A stretch of 64,000 nt of DNA. It comes from Prosthecochloris ethylica. GTDB lineage: Bacteria > Bacteroidota > Chlorobiia > Chlorobiales > Chlorobiaceae. The stretch lies in assembly GCF_015234275.1 (NCBI RefSeq), contig NZ_JADGII010000011.1; one strand, 5' to 3'. Positions 41,914 to 51,269 of this stretch are shown here, in pieces (position 1 is the stretch's first letter; every line of letters starts with the position of its first letter). Both the position numbers and the translations under genes were made by a program. The notes beneath the pieces are model-generated. The model saw only the letters and a list, made by a program, of their open reading frames with translations. It ran no database searches and was not told the origin of the DNA.

Positions 41914-43281
41914 TTACGGGTGAAGAATGTCGTTAATGATAAAGAACAGGAAGAGTGTCAGGAGCAGGGCCATGCCGACCTGCTGGATTCTCATCTTGAT
42001 CTCGAACGGGATTTCACGCCCCATGATCCCTTCGACCGCGTTCATGACAAACTGGCCTCCGTCAAGTGCCGGAATCGGCAGGATATTGATAAATGCCAGT
42101 GAAATGGAGAGCAGCGCGAGGAAATACAGGAAGCTGCTGAGCCCCTGTTCCGCGCTCTGGTTGGCGATCCTGGCGATTTTGATGGGGCCGCCCATGGATT
42201 TGCGGAAATCCTCCTGCCCGGAAAGGATTTTGCCGAATCCCATGACGGTGGTCGCGGTCATGTTCCAGGTCTGTTCCAGCCCGTGAGTGACTGCTTCCGC
42301 CGGATTGAGCTTGCGGTGGTCGATGACGAGTGTCTGCTTGAGCGCAATGCCGATGCGCCCCATCTCGGACGGGGTGATCTCCGCACGGAATTCCTCTCCG
42401 AACTCCCTGATCCGGTCGACGTTCACCGGGGCCTGGCCCTCCGGCAGGGGGCCGAGGTAGTTCCAGCTGACGGTGACCGGTGTGCCGGGGTTGGCCGATA
42501 TCAGCTCGACCACGTCCGACCAGTCCTCGACAGCGGTCTGGTTGATCGATGTGATCAGCGCCCCCTGCCGGATGCCGGCTTCATCGGCGGGCAGCCCTTC
42601 GAGCACCTGGCCGATCACCGGCGGCATCAGCGGCCGGATTCCCAGGGCCTTGCTTTCGTTGATACGGGTGAGAATATCTTCCGGGGCACTGATCGTCAGC
42701 CTCTCTCCGTCACGCTGAACGCTATAGGCCAGCTTTGACGAGGCGAATGTTTCGGGTGAGAGTACCTCTTCCCACCAGCTGACCGGCTGGCCGTTCACCG
42801 CAACGAAGCGGTCACCGGTCTGCATGCCCATGGCATCGTACACCGATCCTTCCTCGACATAGGCGGGGTTCATGGTGGAGGTTCGGCTTTCCCCGAGTAC
42901 GCCGGCCATGCCGATAAAGATGAGTGCGGCAAGCACCATGTTCATGAAGACGCCTCCGGCAAGCACGATAAGCCGCTGCCAGACCGGTTTCGCGCGGAAT
43001 TCCCACGGTTCCGCGGGCTTGCCTTTGAAGTCGGTATCGAGGCTTTCGTCCACCATGCCGGCTATTTTGACGTAGCCTCCGAGCGGGAACACGCCGATGC
43101 CGTATTCGGTTTCCCCGATCTGCTTTTTCCAGAGCCGGAGATTGTAGAAATCAAAGCCGATATAGAACTTGTCGACCCGCATGCCGAAGAGCTTGGCAAA
43201 CATAAAGTGTCCGAACTCGTGGACGGTGACAAGAATGAAAATGGCGATGATGAAGTAAAACGTCGTGCTGAGAAAATCCAT
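41914..43281 (-). CDS. rseP: RIP zinc metalloprotease RseP
   Basis: 455 residues, site-2 intramembrane protease. The active site HEFGH is in TM1 (VTVHEFGHFMFAKLFGM, near 20-36), two PDZ-like domains occupy ~130-340, and the distal metal-ligand motif ALDGGQFV lies near 400. It cleaves anti-sigma factors and signal peptides in the membrane. The start at 43281 (MDFLSTTFYFIIAIFIL) puts TM1 at the N-terminus as usual; an ATG at 43305 adds eight residues. Confidence 0.94.
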   Translation of the reverse strand: MDFLSTTFYFIIAIFILVTVHEFGHFMFAKLFGMRVDKFYIGFDFYNLRLWKKQIGETEYGIGVFPLGGYVKIAGMVDESLDTDFKGKPAEPWEFRAKPVWQRLIVLAGGVFMNMVLAALIFIGMAGVLGESRTSTMNPAYVEEGSVYDAMGMQTGDRFVAVNGQPVSWWEEVLSPETFASSKLAYSVQRDGERLTISAPEDILTRINESKALGIRPLMPPVIGQVLEGLPADEAGIRQGALITSINQTAVEDWSDVVELISANPGTPVTVSWNYLGPLPEGQAPVNVDRIREFGEEFRAEITPSEMGRIGIALKQTLVIDHRKLNPAEAVTHGLEQTWNMTATTVMGFGKILSGQEDFRKSMGGPIKIARIANQSAEQGLSSFLYFLALLSISLAFINILPIPALDGGQFVMNAVEGIMGREIPFEIKMRIQQVGMALLLTLFLFFIINDILHP

Positions 43282-43405
43282 GGTCTGTTCTTTTGGGCTT
43301 AACATAAGCTATCCCGGATGCGGCGGTCGTGCTGCATCCGGGATGCCGTGATCGTCATATCGTTTATGCAGGTCGTATTACGGGTACGCCTGCCTGTTCA
43401 GTGTT

Positions 43406-44557
43406 TCAGAGCGTCATCGCTGCAGCAGTTTCACGGGCCCAGCGGTCGACGGCAAGGTAGTGGTCGAGGTCCACGGTGTTTTCCGGTTTATGGGCGTCCA
43501 TGGTTTTTTCGACAATAGCAGGAATGTCGGTAAATCCGATCTGCCTGTCGAGGAACGAGGCTACCGCGATTTCGTTGGCCGCATTGAGTACGGCCGGGTA
43601 GGTACCGCCTGCCCTGAGTGCATCGAAGGCAAGGCGCAGAGACGGGAATCGTTCGGTGTCGGGTTCCTCGAATGTCAATGTCGCGACTTTGGTGAGGTCG
43701 AGTTTCTGAATACCGCTTTCGCATCGTTCAGGGAACGAAAGCGCATACGCTATCGGTGCTCTCATGTCCGGTGCGCCAAGCTGGGCCATCACGCAGCCAT
43801 CGATGTATTCCACCATGGAGTGAATGATGCTCTGCGGGTGGACGACCACGCCGATCCTGTCTGCCGGCATGCCGAACAGCCAGTGGGCCTCGATGACCTC
43901 GAGCCCCTTGTTCATCAGGGTTGCCGAGTCGATGGTGATTTTTGCACCCATATCCCACTGCGGATGCTTCAGTGCCTGTTCCGGACCGACCCTGAGCAGC
44001 TCTTCCGCCGGTGTGGTCCGGAACGGCCCGCCGGATGCGGTCAGGATAATGCGTTCGATGTCCTCCGTGCGATGTCCTTCGAGGGACTGGAAAATTGCGG
44101 AGTGTTCGCTGTCGACGGGCAGCAGTCGCACATTGTGCTTGCGTACCAGGTCCGAGACCAGCTGTCCGGCAACCACCAGGGTCTCCTTGTTGGCAAGAGC
44201 GATGTCCTTTCCGGCTTTGATTGCTCGGACGGTCGGCACAAGGCCTGCGGCACCGACAATGGCTGAGACGACCATGTCGGCTTCTTCCGCTTCTCCCACC
44301 CGGGCCGCACCGTCGATGCCCCAGCAGATTTCCGGCAGGTTTCCGTCGAGCATGTCGCGCAGTTGTGCGGCGGAGGCTTCATCTCTGACGGAGACGATCG
44401 AGGGGTTGAATTCCCTGATCTGTCGGGAAAGAGCCTCTACGTCGTGGCCCTCAGCCAGGCCTGCGACGCTGAAACGGTCGGGATGCCGCCGAACGACATC
44501 GAGTGTGCTTAATCCGATGGAGCCGGTGCTCCCGAGGATAGAGAGTGATTTCATCAT
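43406..44557 (-). CDS. dxr: 1-deoxy-D-xylulose 5-phosphate reductoisomerase
   Basis: 383 residues, second enzyme of the MEP isoprenoid pathway (DXP to MEP, NADPH-dependent). NADPH loop SILGSTGSIGLSTLDVV near 5-21; ALANKETLVVAGQLV near 119-133; substrate/metal residues in PVDSEHSAIFQSLEG near 147-161 and TASGGPFR near 171-178. It lies directly upstream of rseP, a gene order common in many bacteria. The ATG could be either of two adjacent codons (44557 or 44554). Confidence 0.96.
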   Translation of the reverse strand: MMKSLSILGSTGSIGLSTLDVVRRHPDRFSVAGLAEGHDVEALSRQIREFNPSIVSVRDEASAAQLRDMLDGNLPEICWGIDGAARVGEAEEADMVVSAIVGAAGLVPTVRAIKAGKDIALANKETLVVAGQLVSDLVRKHNVRLLPVDSEHSAIFQSLEGHRTEDIERIILTASGGPFRTTPAEELLRVGPEQALKHPQWDMGAKITIDSATLMNKGLEVIEAHWLFGMPADRIGVVVHPQSIIHSMVEYIDGCVMAQLGAPDMRAPIAYALSFPERCESGIQKLDLTKVATLTFEEPDTERFPSLRLAFDALRAGGTYPAVLNAANEIAVASFLDRQIGFTDIPAIVEKTMDAHKPENTVDLDHYLAVDRWARETAAAMTL

Positions 44558-44679
44558 GGTATTCCAGAAAAGGACTATGGTACGTTGCGGTGAATGTGGT
44601 GGTATATCGGCCTGAATTTAGGTTTTTTCGCCAATGCTTACAAATACGGCCGGAATCTGCAGCTGAACTGAAAAAAGTT

Positions 44680-44708
44680 TTGTTTTTTCGTTCTGCTCGT
44701 TGTATAAT
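44680..44708 (+). promoter_or_regulatory. Promoter of tRNA-Val
   Basis: TTGTTT (44680-44685) and a perfect TATAAT (44703-44708) with a 17 bp spacer stand 15 bp upstream of the tRNA 5' end. This is the clearest housekeeping promoter in the window. Confidence 0.75.
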
Positions 44709-44723
44709 GAGCACCTCGTCAGC

Positions 44724-44800
44724 GGGTCTCTAGCTCAGTTGGTTAGAGCGACTGGTTTACACCCAGTAGGTCGGGGGTTCGACTCCCTCGGGACCCACCA
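44724..44800 (+). tRNA. tRNA-Val (anticodon TAC), CCA encoded
   Basis: 77 nt cloverleaf. Acceptor GGGTCTC pairs with GGGACCC (one G-T), D arm CTAGCTCAGTTGGTTAGAG, anticodon stem ACTGG/CCAGT with loop TTTACAC giving anticodon TAC (reads GTA, Val), T arm GGGGGTTCGACTCCC, and an encoded CCA end. It has its own promoter and terminator and stands between divergently placed dxr and convergent acyP. Confidence 0.97.
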
Positions 44801-44830
44801 TAGTGATTCCAGGAAAACTCCTGTTGTGCA

Positions 44831-44855
44831 AACCGGCTGCCTCAGCCGGTTTTTT
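44831..44855 (+). terminator. Intrinsic terminator after tRNA-Val
   Basis: AACCGGCTG (44831-44839), loop CCT, CAGCCGGTT (44843-44851), followed by a T-run to 44855. Confidence 0.92.
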
Positions 44856-44871
44856 CGTTTCCGTCTCCGGG

Positions 44872-45147
44872 TCAGTCTGTCACGCGAAATCCGCTCATCG
44901 AGAAGTCGAGCGGTCGTTCGTTCGTGTCGATGCCGCTCACCGATGATGCCGGAGGGCCTGTCCGTGCCGCCGAGATCAGTTCCTCTACCAGGCCGGCCGC
45001 TCCCTGCACGTCAATGGACACCGTTCCGTGTCCGGTATTGCGTACCCGCCCGCAGAGCCCCAGCTCGAGGGCTCTGTGGCAGATGAACATTCTGAAGCCG
45101 ACTCCCTGTACACGGCCCCTGACCTCGATATGCACTCTTCTGTCCAT
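44872..45147 (-). CDS. acyP: Acylphosphatase
   Basis: 91 residues, the full ferredoxin-like fold. VRGRVQGVGFRMFICHRALELGLCGRVRNTGHGTVSID holds the phosphate-cradle loop and catalytic Arg (near 9-20) and the catalytic Asn (VRNTGHG, near 37). The usual GFR then F-x-x-x position is FRMFIC rather than FRYFV. Hydrolyses acyl phosphates. It starts 17 bp after ftsH on the same strand. Confidence 0.93.
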   Translation of the reverse strand: MDRRVHIEVRGRVQGVGFRMFICHRALELGLCGRVRNTGHGTVSIDVQGAAGLVEELISAARTGPPASSVSGIDTNERPLDFSMSGFRVTD

Positions 45148-45164
45148 ATGGCCGTCCGCCGTTT

Positions 45165-47219
45165 TCAGGGCGTCTGGTTTCTGCGTTTGCGGATCTGCTC
45201 GACCGCGGCTTCAAGCGTTTTCTGCTCGTCACTTGTCGCTGTTTCGCTGTCGTCTTCTTCATCCTCCATGGAGAGGTGGGCCGGTTCGGTGCTGCCGAGA
45301 GGCCGCTTGCCGAGGATTTCCTCGATCTCGCGGTACTGCAGGACTTCACGGCTGAGCAGTTCTCCGGCGAGCTGTTCGAGCTTGTCGCGGTTCCTGGTGA
45401 GAATCTCGCGGACGGTCTGTTCTGCCTGGACGATGATTGCGCTGACCTCTTCGTCGATTGTCCTGGCGGTATGTTCGCTGTACTTCTTGTCGACGCCCGG
45501 GCCTCCATAGTACGGGTTGTTGCTTTCGTAGTAGGAGATATTGCCGAGTTTGTCGCTCATACCGTACACCACGACCATGTTGTAGGCGATTTCGGTGACC
45601 TTTTCAAGGTCGTTCTGTGCCCCGGTCGAAATCTCCCCGAAGATGATGTCTTCTGCGATCCTGCCGCCGAGCAGCCCGCAGATACGCGAGATCAGCTCTT
45701 TCCGGGTCATCAGGTAGCGGTCTTCGAGAGGCAGGTTCAGGGTATAGCCGAGAGCGCTCATGCCGCGGGGGACGATCGATATTTTCTGAACCGCGTCGTT
45801 TTCTGCCGTCATCCAGCTGATGATCGCGTGTCCCGCTTCGTGGTAGGCGACAATCTGCTTCTCTTTCGGATTGATGACCTTGTTTTTCTTTTCGAGGCCG
45901 GCGACCACACGTTCGATGGCGTCTTCGAAATCTTTCATTTCGATGCTCTGCTTGCCCCTGCGCGATGCAAGCAGGGCAGCCTCATTTGCTGCATTGGCTA
46001 TCTCTGCGCCGGCAAATCCAGGCGTCTGTGACGCAAGCACCTTGAGGTTCACGTCCCGGGACAGCGAGAGCCCTTTGGTGTGTACCTTGAGGATGTCGAT
46101 GCGACCCTTCAGGTCAGGCTTGTCGACCATGATCTGCCGGTCGAACCGTCCAGGGCGCAGCAGGGCCGGATCGAGGACATCGGGCCGGTTGGTGGCAGCC
46201 ATGAGTATGACGCCTTTGTCTGTAGCGAAGCCGTCCATTTCAACCAGCAGCTGGTTGAGGGTGTTTTCGCGTTCGTCATTGGTCCCCATCATGGCGCCTT
46301 TGCCGCGGCTGCGGCCGACGGCGTCGATCTCGTCAATGAAGATGATGCAGGGCGCTTTTTCCTTGGCCTGGCGGAACAGGTCGCGGACCCGGGCTGCGCC
46401 GACACCGACGAACATTTCAACGAAGTCCGAACCGCTGATGCTGAAAAACGGCACATCGGCCTCCCCGGCAACCGCTTTCGCCAGGAGTGTCTTGCCGGTA
46501 CCCGGAGGGCCGACAAGCAGGACGCCTTTCGGGAGCTTGCCGCCGAGCTTGGTGTACTTTTTCGGGTCCTTGAGAAAGTCGACCACCTCCATGACTTCAC
46601 CTTTGGCTTCATCGAGGCCGGCAACGTCCTTGAAGCTGATGCGGGTGTGTTCGTCCAGGTTTTCGTAGAGGGCGGCCTTGTTTTTGCCGATGTTCATGAA
46701 CTGTGAGCCCGGACCGCCCATTCGGCGGAAGACGAAGAAGTAGATGCCGATGAGAAGGGCAAACGGCAGGATCCACTGCAGCAGTTCACCGATCCAGCTG
46801 TTGCCGGGAATGCCCTGGTAGGTGATGCCCCTGCTTTCCAGAAGCGGGATCAGTTCGTCATCCTTGACCGGAGTTACATGAACTTCGCGTGACTGCCCGT
46901 CGGTCAGCTGCAGGATTGCCCCGGGGTCGTCGCCTTCTTTCCCTGCTGCAGGTATGGCGCTGACCCCCGGTTTCAGCGTAACGTGGATTCGCTCGGGCGC
47001 GATCCTGACGGATTCCACCTTGTTGTCCGAGATCAGCGAGCGGAACGTGCTGTAGGATATTTCCCGGCTCGAACCCGACCAGAAGAACGCCAGCTGGAGC
47101 CCGATGAGGATGAAGATGATGACGACGTAATAGACAAGGGAGAACTTCGGCTTGTTGTCGTTGTTGTCAGGGTCGCTTTTATATGGATTTTGTGGCTTGA
47201 ACGGATTTTTGTTTGACAT
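45165..47219 (-). CDS. ftsH: ATP-dependent zinc metalloprotease FtsH
   Basis: 684 residues. N-terminal TM1 (FSLVYYVVIIFILIGLQLAFFW), a periplasmic domain, TM2 (ILPFALLIGIYFFVFRRMGG), AAA+ domain with Walker A GPPGTGKT near 240 and Walker B IIFIDEIDAVG near 295, second-region arginines ALLRPGRFDRQI, and the protease site YHEAGHAII near 455. Degrades membrane and regulatory proteins. The tail is longer than in E. coli and acidic (SMEDEEDDSETATSDEQ). It is divergent from pyrF. Confidence 0.96.
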   Translation of the reverse strand: MSNKNPFKPQNPYKSDPDNNDNKPKFSLVYYVVIIFILIGLQLAFFWSGSSREISYSTFRSLISDNKVESVRIAPERIHVTLKPGVSAIPAAGKEGDDPGAILQLTDGQSREVHVTPVKDDELIPLLESRGITYQGIPGNSWIGELLQWILPFALLIGIYFFVFRRMGGPGSQFMNIGKNKAALYENLDEHTRISFKDVAGLDEAKGEVMEVVDFLKDPKKYTKLGGKLPKGVLLVGPPGTGKTLLAKAVAGEADVPFFSISGSDFVEMFVGVGAARVRDLFRQAKEKAPCIIFIDEIDAVGRSRGKGAMMGTNDERENTLNQLLVEMDGFATDKGVILMAATNRPDVLDPALLRPGRFDRQIMVDKPDLKGRIDILKVHTKGLSLSRDVNLKVLASQTPGFAGAEIANAANEAALLASRRGKQSIEMKDFEDAIERVVAGLEKKNKVINPKEKQIVAYHEAGHAIISWMTAENDAVQKISIVPRGMSALGYTLNLPLEDRYLMTRKELISRICGLLGGRIAEDIIFGEISTGAQNDLEKVTEIAYNMVVVYGMSDKLGNISYYESNNPYYGGPGVDKKYSEHTARTIDEEVSAIIVQAEQTVREILTRNRDKLEQLAGELLSREVLQYREIEEILGKRPLGSTEPAHLSMEDEEDDSETATSDEQKTLEAAVEQIRKRRNQTP

Positions 47220-47445
47220 CTATGACTGCAAGAGTTAAAGGAGTTTCGTTGTGGACGGGCGCCTGGTGAGGCGCTCTGTGCAAAGTTCCTAATTTACAAG
47301 AGAATTTCATAAAACAATTGATTAATCTATTCCCTGCGTAATTAGTTTCATTTCCGCACCCGGCCCCTTCGGGGGCCGGTTTGTTTTTCTTTCACCAATT
47401 GAGTAGATAGGTTTTTGACTTTTTACAACATTTCGACCATCCGTC
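47220..47445. other. Divergent ftsH/pyrF region containing a terminator-like hairpin
   Basis: 226 bp with no gene. From the left it holds a small hairpin CGCCTGGTGAGGCG (~47260-47273), an AT-rich stretch that could contain promoters (47295-47340), the intrinsic terminator at 47360-47388, and heptad-type repeats at 47410-47430 directly before pyrF. Confidence 0.5.
47360..47388 (+). terminator. Terminator-like hairpin 58 bp upstream of pyrF (possible attenuator)
   Basis: CCGGCCCC (47360-47367) pairs with GGGGCCGG (47372-47379) and is followed by TTTGTTTTT. It points toward pyrF, yet no gene reads into it from the left because ftsH is divergent. It could attenuate pyrF or end a short RNA starting near 47300. 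Either role is inferred. Confidence 0.6.
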
Positions 47446-48294
47446 ATGAGTGCTGCAAGGGAGAAAGCCAACCATCAGATTTCCTCGAAACGTTCGCTGC
47501 TCTGTGTCGGGCTCGACAGCGATCCGCTGAAGATCCCCCGGATTTTTCAGTCCATGCCGCGGCCTGTCGTCGCGTTCAACAGCGCGGTCATCAGAGCTAC
47601 CAGGTCATGTGCCGCGGCCTACAAGATCAATACGGCATTTTACGAAGCCAGGGGCCTGGACGGGCTTCGTGATATGGAAGAGTCACTCGAACATGTGCCG
47701 TGCGAGTGCCTGTCGATTGCCGACGCCAAACGTGCCGATATCGGCAATACCAGCAGAATGTACGCCCGGGCATTTTTCGAACACTGGAATTTTGACGCGA
47801 TTACCGTTGCGCCTTACATGGGAGAGGACTCCCTGGAGCCGTTTTTCGCGTATGAGGAGAAGCTGGTCTTTGTGCTGTGCCTGACGTCGAACCCCGGGTC
47901 GGCGGATTTCGAGGAACAGGCGCTTTCCGGCGGCCAGCCGCTGTACCGGCGTGTTCTCGAGCGTGTCCGGCAGTGGGGGCGCAGCGCCAATGCCGGTATC
48001 GTGGTGGGAGCGACCAAGAGCAGCGAACTCGAGCTGATCCGACGGGAAGCGCCGGACCTGTTCTTTCTCATTCCGGGGGTCGGTGCACAGGGCGGTTCGC
48101 TGAAAGAGTCAGCTGCTCTCGGGATGGACGCGCAGCGGAGGAGTGCACTGATCAACGTCAGCCGCGGAATTATCTATCCGGAGGGGGAGTTCGGTTCTGT
48201 CGAGGAGTTCGAGCTGGCGGTCGCCCGCAAAGCCTCGGCGCTCCAGGAAGAAATGGAAGGAATTGTGTGCCCCTCCGATGACGGAGCGGCCTGA
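47446..48294 (+). CDS. pyrF: Orotidine 5'-phosphate decarboxylase (long, type 2)
   Basis: 282 residues, typical of the longer PyrF group. LLCVGLDSDPLKIP near 18-31, the catalytic Asp-Lys-Asp array in LSIADAKRADIGNTSRMYA near 91-109, and the phosphate site ALINVSRGIIYP near 236-247. It makes UMP, the last step of de novo pyrimidine synthesis; pyrG further right in the window uses its downstream product. Its possible attenuator fits pyrimidine control. Confidence 0.94.
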   Translation: MSAAREKANHQISSKRSLLCVGLDSDPLKIPRIFQSMPRPVVAFNSAVIRATRSCAAAYKINTAFYEARGLDGLRDMEESLEHVPCECLSIADAKRADIGNTSRMYARAFFEHWNFDAITVAPYMGEDSLEPFFAYEEKLVFVLCLTSNPGSADFEEQALSGGQPLYRRVLERVRQWGRSANAGIVVGATKSSELELIRREAPDLFFLIPGVGAQGGSLKESAALGMDAQRRSALINVSRGIIYPEGEFGSVEEFELAVARKASALQEEMEGIVCPSDDGAA

Positions 48295-48310
48295 AAACAG
48301 GTAGTGTGCC

Positions 48311-50158
48311 ATGTGCGGAATTGTCGGATATATCGGAGATCGTGAAGCTGCCCCGTTATTGCTTCGGGGGCTCGAGCGTCTCGAGTACAGGGGATATGAT
48401 TCAGCCGGGATTGCGGTGCTTGACGGTCGAGTGTCGGTGTGCAAGCGCATGGGGCGCGTGCAGAATCTCAGGGAGATGCTTTCCTCGCCCGAATGCGGCG
48501 CCCTGGCAGGGGCGACGCTGGGAATAGGTCATACCCGCTGGGCGACACACGGTGACCCGAGCGACCGCAACGCGCACCCGCATGTCAGCCGGGACGGGAG
48601 CATCGCCCTGATCCATAACGGCATTATCGAGAATTATTCGACGCTGAAAAAAGAGCTTTCCTCGAAGGGCTACCGGTTCAGCAGCGATACGGACTCCGAG
48701 GTGCTCGTACACCTGATGGAGAGCATTCGCGCCTCCCGTCCGGAGCTTGCGCTCGAAGCTGTCGTTCGCAAGGCACTGCATCATGTGGAGGGCGCCTACG
48801 GGCTTTGTGTGATTTCCGACCGTGAGCCTGACAGAATGGTCGTTGCGCGCAAGGGCAGTCCGCTGGTGATCGGTATCGGTGAGAGTGAATTCTTCGTGGC
48901 ATCGGATGCTGCGCCGATCGTGGAGCATACCCGGAAGGTCGTGTACCTGTCCGATGGCGAAATGGCGGTGCTCACTCGAGACAGCTACGTTGTCAAGACC
49001 ATCGGGAATGTCGAGCAGGAGAAGCTGGTCACCGAGCTGGACTTTGACCTCGAGGAAATCGAGAAAGGCGGGTTCGAGCACTTTATGCTCAAGGAGATTT
49101 TCGAGCAGCCGGGGGTCATGCGGGATGTGATGCGTGGCCGGGTGCGGCTCGAGGAGAACCGCGTGAGGCTCGGCGGTATCGAGGATTATCTCGATACGAT
49201 CCGGGGCGCCGAGCGTATCGTAATCTGTGCCTGCGGGACCAGCTGGCATGCGGGGCTGATCGGAGAGTACCTGATCGAGGAGTTTGCCCGCATTCCGGTC
49301 GAGGTGGATTATGCTTCGGAGTTCCGCTACCGCAATCCGATTATCGGCAGGGGTGACGTGGTGATCGTGATTTCCCAGTCTGGAGAGACCGCCGACACGC
49401 TTGCCGCACTGAGGCTCGCCATGCAGAAAGGGGCGACGGTTATCGGCATCTGCAATGTCGTTGGTTCCACGATCGCGCGGGAGACCCACTGCGGCATGTA
49501 TACGCACGCCGGTCCCGAGATCGGTGTTGCATCAACCAAGGCGTTTACCGCCCAGGTCATCGTGCTCTACCTGCTTGCCCTCGCGCTCAGTGAAGGCCGC
49601 ACCCTGCCGGATCATGAGATCGGGCTCTATCTTCGCGAACTGGCCGCCGTGCCGGAGAAAGTCGAGCGTATCCTTGCCCAGAACGACGTGGTGATGGAGA
49701 TTGCGCAAGCATACCATCAGTCGAGAAACTGCCTCTATCTCGGCCGCGGGTTCAACTTTCCCGTCGCTCTCGAGGGTGCGCTCAAGCTCAAGGAGATCTC
49801 CTACATTCATGCGGAAGGCTATCCTGCCGCCGAGATGAAGCACGGGCCCATCGCCCTGATCGACGAGGATATGCCGGTAGTCTTCATTGCAACTCGTGAT
49901 ACCACCTATACCAAGATTCTCAGCAACATCGAAGAGGTGCGCAGCCGCAAAGGGCACGTGATCGTCATTGCCAGCGATGGTGACGAGGATATTCGCAGGC
50001 TGGCCGATCACGTGATTCATATTCCTTCCGCCGCAGGGCCGGTGACCCCGCTGCTGAACGTCATTCCGCTTCAGATGCTCTCCTACCATATCGCGACGCT
50101 GAGGGGATGCAACGTCGACCGCCCCAGAAACCTCGCCAAGTCCGTGACCGTGGAGTGA
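48311..50158 (+). CDS. glmS: Glutamine-fructose-6-phosphate aminotransferase (isomerizing)
   Basis: 615 residues. N-terminal Cys2 glutaminase domain (MCGIVGYIGDREAAPLLLRGLERLEYRGYDSAGIA), then two SIS domains (ICACGTSWHAGLIGEYLIEE near 305-324 and SRNCLYLGRGFNFPVALEGALKLKEISYIHAEGYPAAEMKHGP near 470-512), ending in the conserved RPRNLAKSVTVE. It makes glucosamine-6-phosphate for peptidoglycan and LPS. It starts 16 bp after pyrF. No glmS ribozyme is seen, as expected outside Firmicutes. Confidence 0.97.
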   Translation: MCGIVGYIGDREAAPLLLRGLERLEYRGYDSAGIAVLDGRVSVCKRMGRVQNLREMLSSPECGALAGATLGIGHTRWATHGDPSDRNAHPHVSRDGSIALIHNGIIENYSTLKKELSSKGYRFSSDTDSEVLVHLMESIRASRPELALEAVVRKALHHVEGAYGLCVISDREPDRMVVARKGSPLVIGIGESEFFVASDAAPIVEHTRKVVYLSDGEMAVLTRDSYVVKTIGNVEQEKLVTELDFDLEEIEKGGFEHFMLKEIFEQPGVMRDVMRGRVRLEENRVRLGGIEDYLDTIRGAERIVICACGTSWHAGLIGEYLIEEFARIPVEVDYASEFRYRNPIIGRGDVVIVISQSGETADTLAALRLAMQKGATVIGICNVVGSTIARETHCGMYTHAGPEIGVASTKAFTAQVIVLYLLALALSEGRTLPDHEIGLYLRELAAVPEKVERILAQNDVVMEIAQAYHQSRNCLYLGRGFNFPVALEGALKLKEISYIHAEGYPAAEMKHGPIALIDEDMPVVFIATRDTTYTKILSNIEEVRSRKGHVIVIASDGDEDIRRLADHVIHIPSAAGPVTPLLNVIPLQMLSYHIATLRGCNVDRPRNLAKSVTVE

Positions 50159-50242
50159 GAAGGGGGGCGTGAGGGAATTATTCGCCGATGATATCGGTTT
50201 TTCTCAGACACAGGCTTCTCAATCTGGAAAAACCGCTATTTC

Positions 50243-51181
50243 ATGGAAAATCATATTGTTATTACCGGTGCTACAGGCGTGATCGGCAGTGTGATCGCCG
50301 GCAAGCTCATCGCTTCAGGCGAAAATGTCGTGGTTTTCTCCCGTTCGCCAAAGAGTGCGGCTTCAAAAGTGCCTGGAGCGGCAGCTTACGTCAAATGGGA
50401 CTCCGATCTGGCAGACGGCGAGTGGACAGAGTACGTCGAGGGGGCGAAAGCTGTCATTCATATGGCCGGCAAGCCTCTTCTCGAGGAACGCTGGTCTGAC
50501 GAGCACAAGGTGGAGTGCTACGACTCGCGTATAGTCGGAACACGCAATCTGGTCAACGCGATCAATGCCGCTTCCCGTAAACCGAACGTGCTTATTTCAT
50601 CATCGGCAGTAGGCTATTACGGGTCGTTCGACCGTTGCGACGATACCCCTCCCCTTGACGAGGATGCGCCTGAAGGAGATGATTTTCTTGCCAAGATCTG
50701 TTATGACTGGGAAAAGGAGGCCCGCAAGGTCTCTGACGAGGTGCGACTGGTGATTCTCAGGACCGGGATTGTGCTGTCGACCAAGGGCGGTATGCTCGAG
50801 CGGCTGCTCCTGCCGTTCAACCTGTTTGTCGGCGGTCCGGTCGGGTCGGGTGAGCAGTGCCTGTCGTGGATTCATATCGATGACGAGGTTGCGGTCATTA
50901 TCGAGGCGATCTCTCATGAGGGTCTGAAAGGGGCGGTGAACCTTGTCGCTCCAGGTGCTGTATCGATGAGCGCGTTTGCCAAAGCTCTCGGTTCGGTGAT
51001 GAGCCGTCCGTCGTTTGTGCCTGTGCCGAAACTTGCTGTCCAGGTGCTGATGGGCGAAGGGGCGGAGTATGCGGTCAAGGGTCAGAACGTCAGGCCGAAA
51101 GCTCTTCAGGACTACGGATTCAGTTTTTCCTATACAGACCTGCAGTGGGCCCTCAAGGACCTGGTCGAACACAACAAGTAA
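50243..51181 (+). CDS. TIGR01777-family NAD(P)-dependent epimerase-like protein
   Basis: 312 residues, extended short-chain dehydrogenase fold. Cofactor loop ITGATGVIGSVIAGKLIASGENV near 7-29, YDSRIVGTRNLVNAI near 92-106, SSSAVGYYGSFDRCDD with the active-site Tyr near 116-131, and the C-terminal DUF1731 part LGSVMSRPSFVPVPKLAVQVLMGEGAEYAVKGQNVRPKALQDYGFSF. Members (YfcH) are widespread but lack a defined reaction. It is preceded by 84 bp after glmS. Confidence 0.92.
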   Translation: MENHIVITGATGVIGSVIAGKLIASGENVVVFSRSPKSAASKVPGAAAYVKWDSDLADGEWTEYVEGAKAVIHMAGKPLLEERWSDEHKVECYDSRIVGTRNLVNAINAASRKPNVLISSSAVGYYGSFDRCDDTPPLDEDAPEGDDFLAKICYDWEKEARKVSDEVRLVILRTGIVLSTKGGMLERLLLPFNLFVGGPVGSGEQCLSWIHIDDEVAVIIEAISHEGLKGAVNLVAPGAVSMSAFAKALGSVMSRPSFVPVPKLAVQVLMGEGAEYAVKGQNVRPKALQDYGFSFSYTDLQWALKDLVEHNK

Positions 51182-51209
51182 GGTGTGTGCCCTCCTGCCG
51201 TAAACAAAA

Positions 51210-51235
51210 ACAGCCCGTGTTGATGCACGGGCTGT
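51210..51235 (-). terminator. Intrinsic terminator, mainly for the leftward RRM gene
   Basis: ACAGCCCGTG (51210-51219), loop TTGATG, CACGGGCTGT (51226-51235). On the minus strand the stem is followed by TTTTTGTTTA, a good T-run; on the plus strand the run is poor. It serves the convergent pair of genes. Confidence 0.88.
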
Positions 51236-51269
51236 CCACATTCATTTTTTCCTTGCAAATGGCGCGGTA

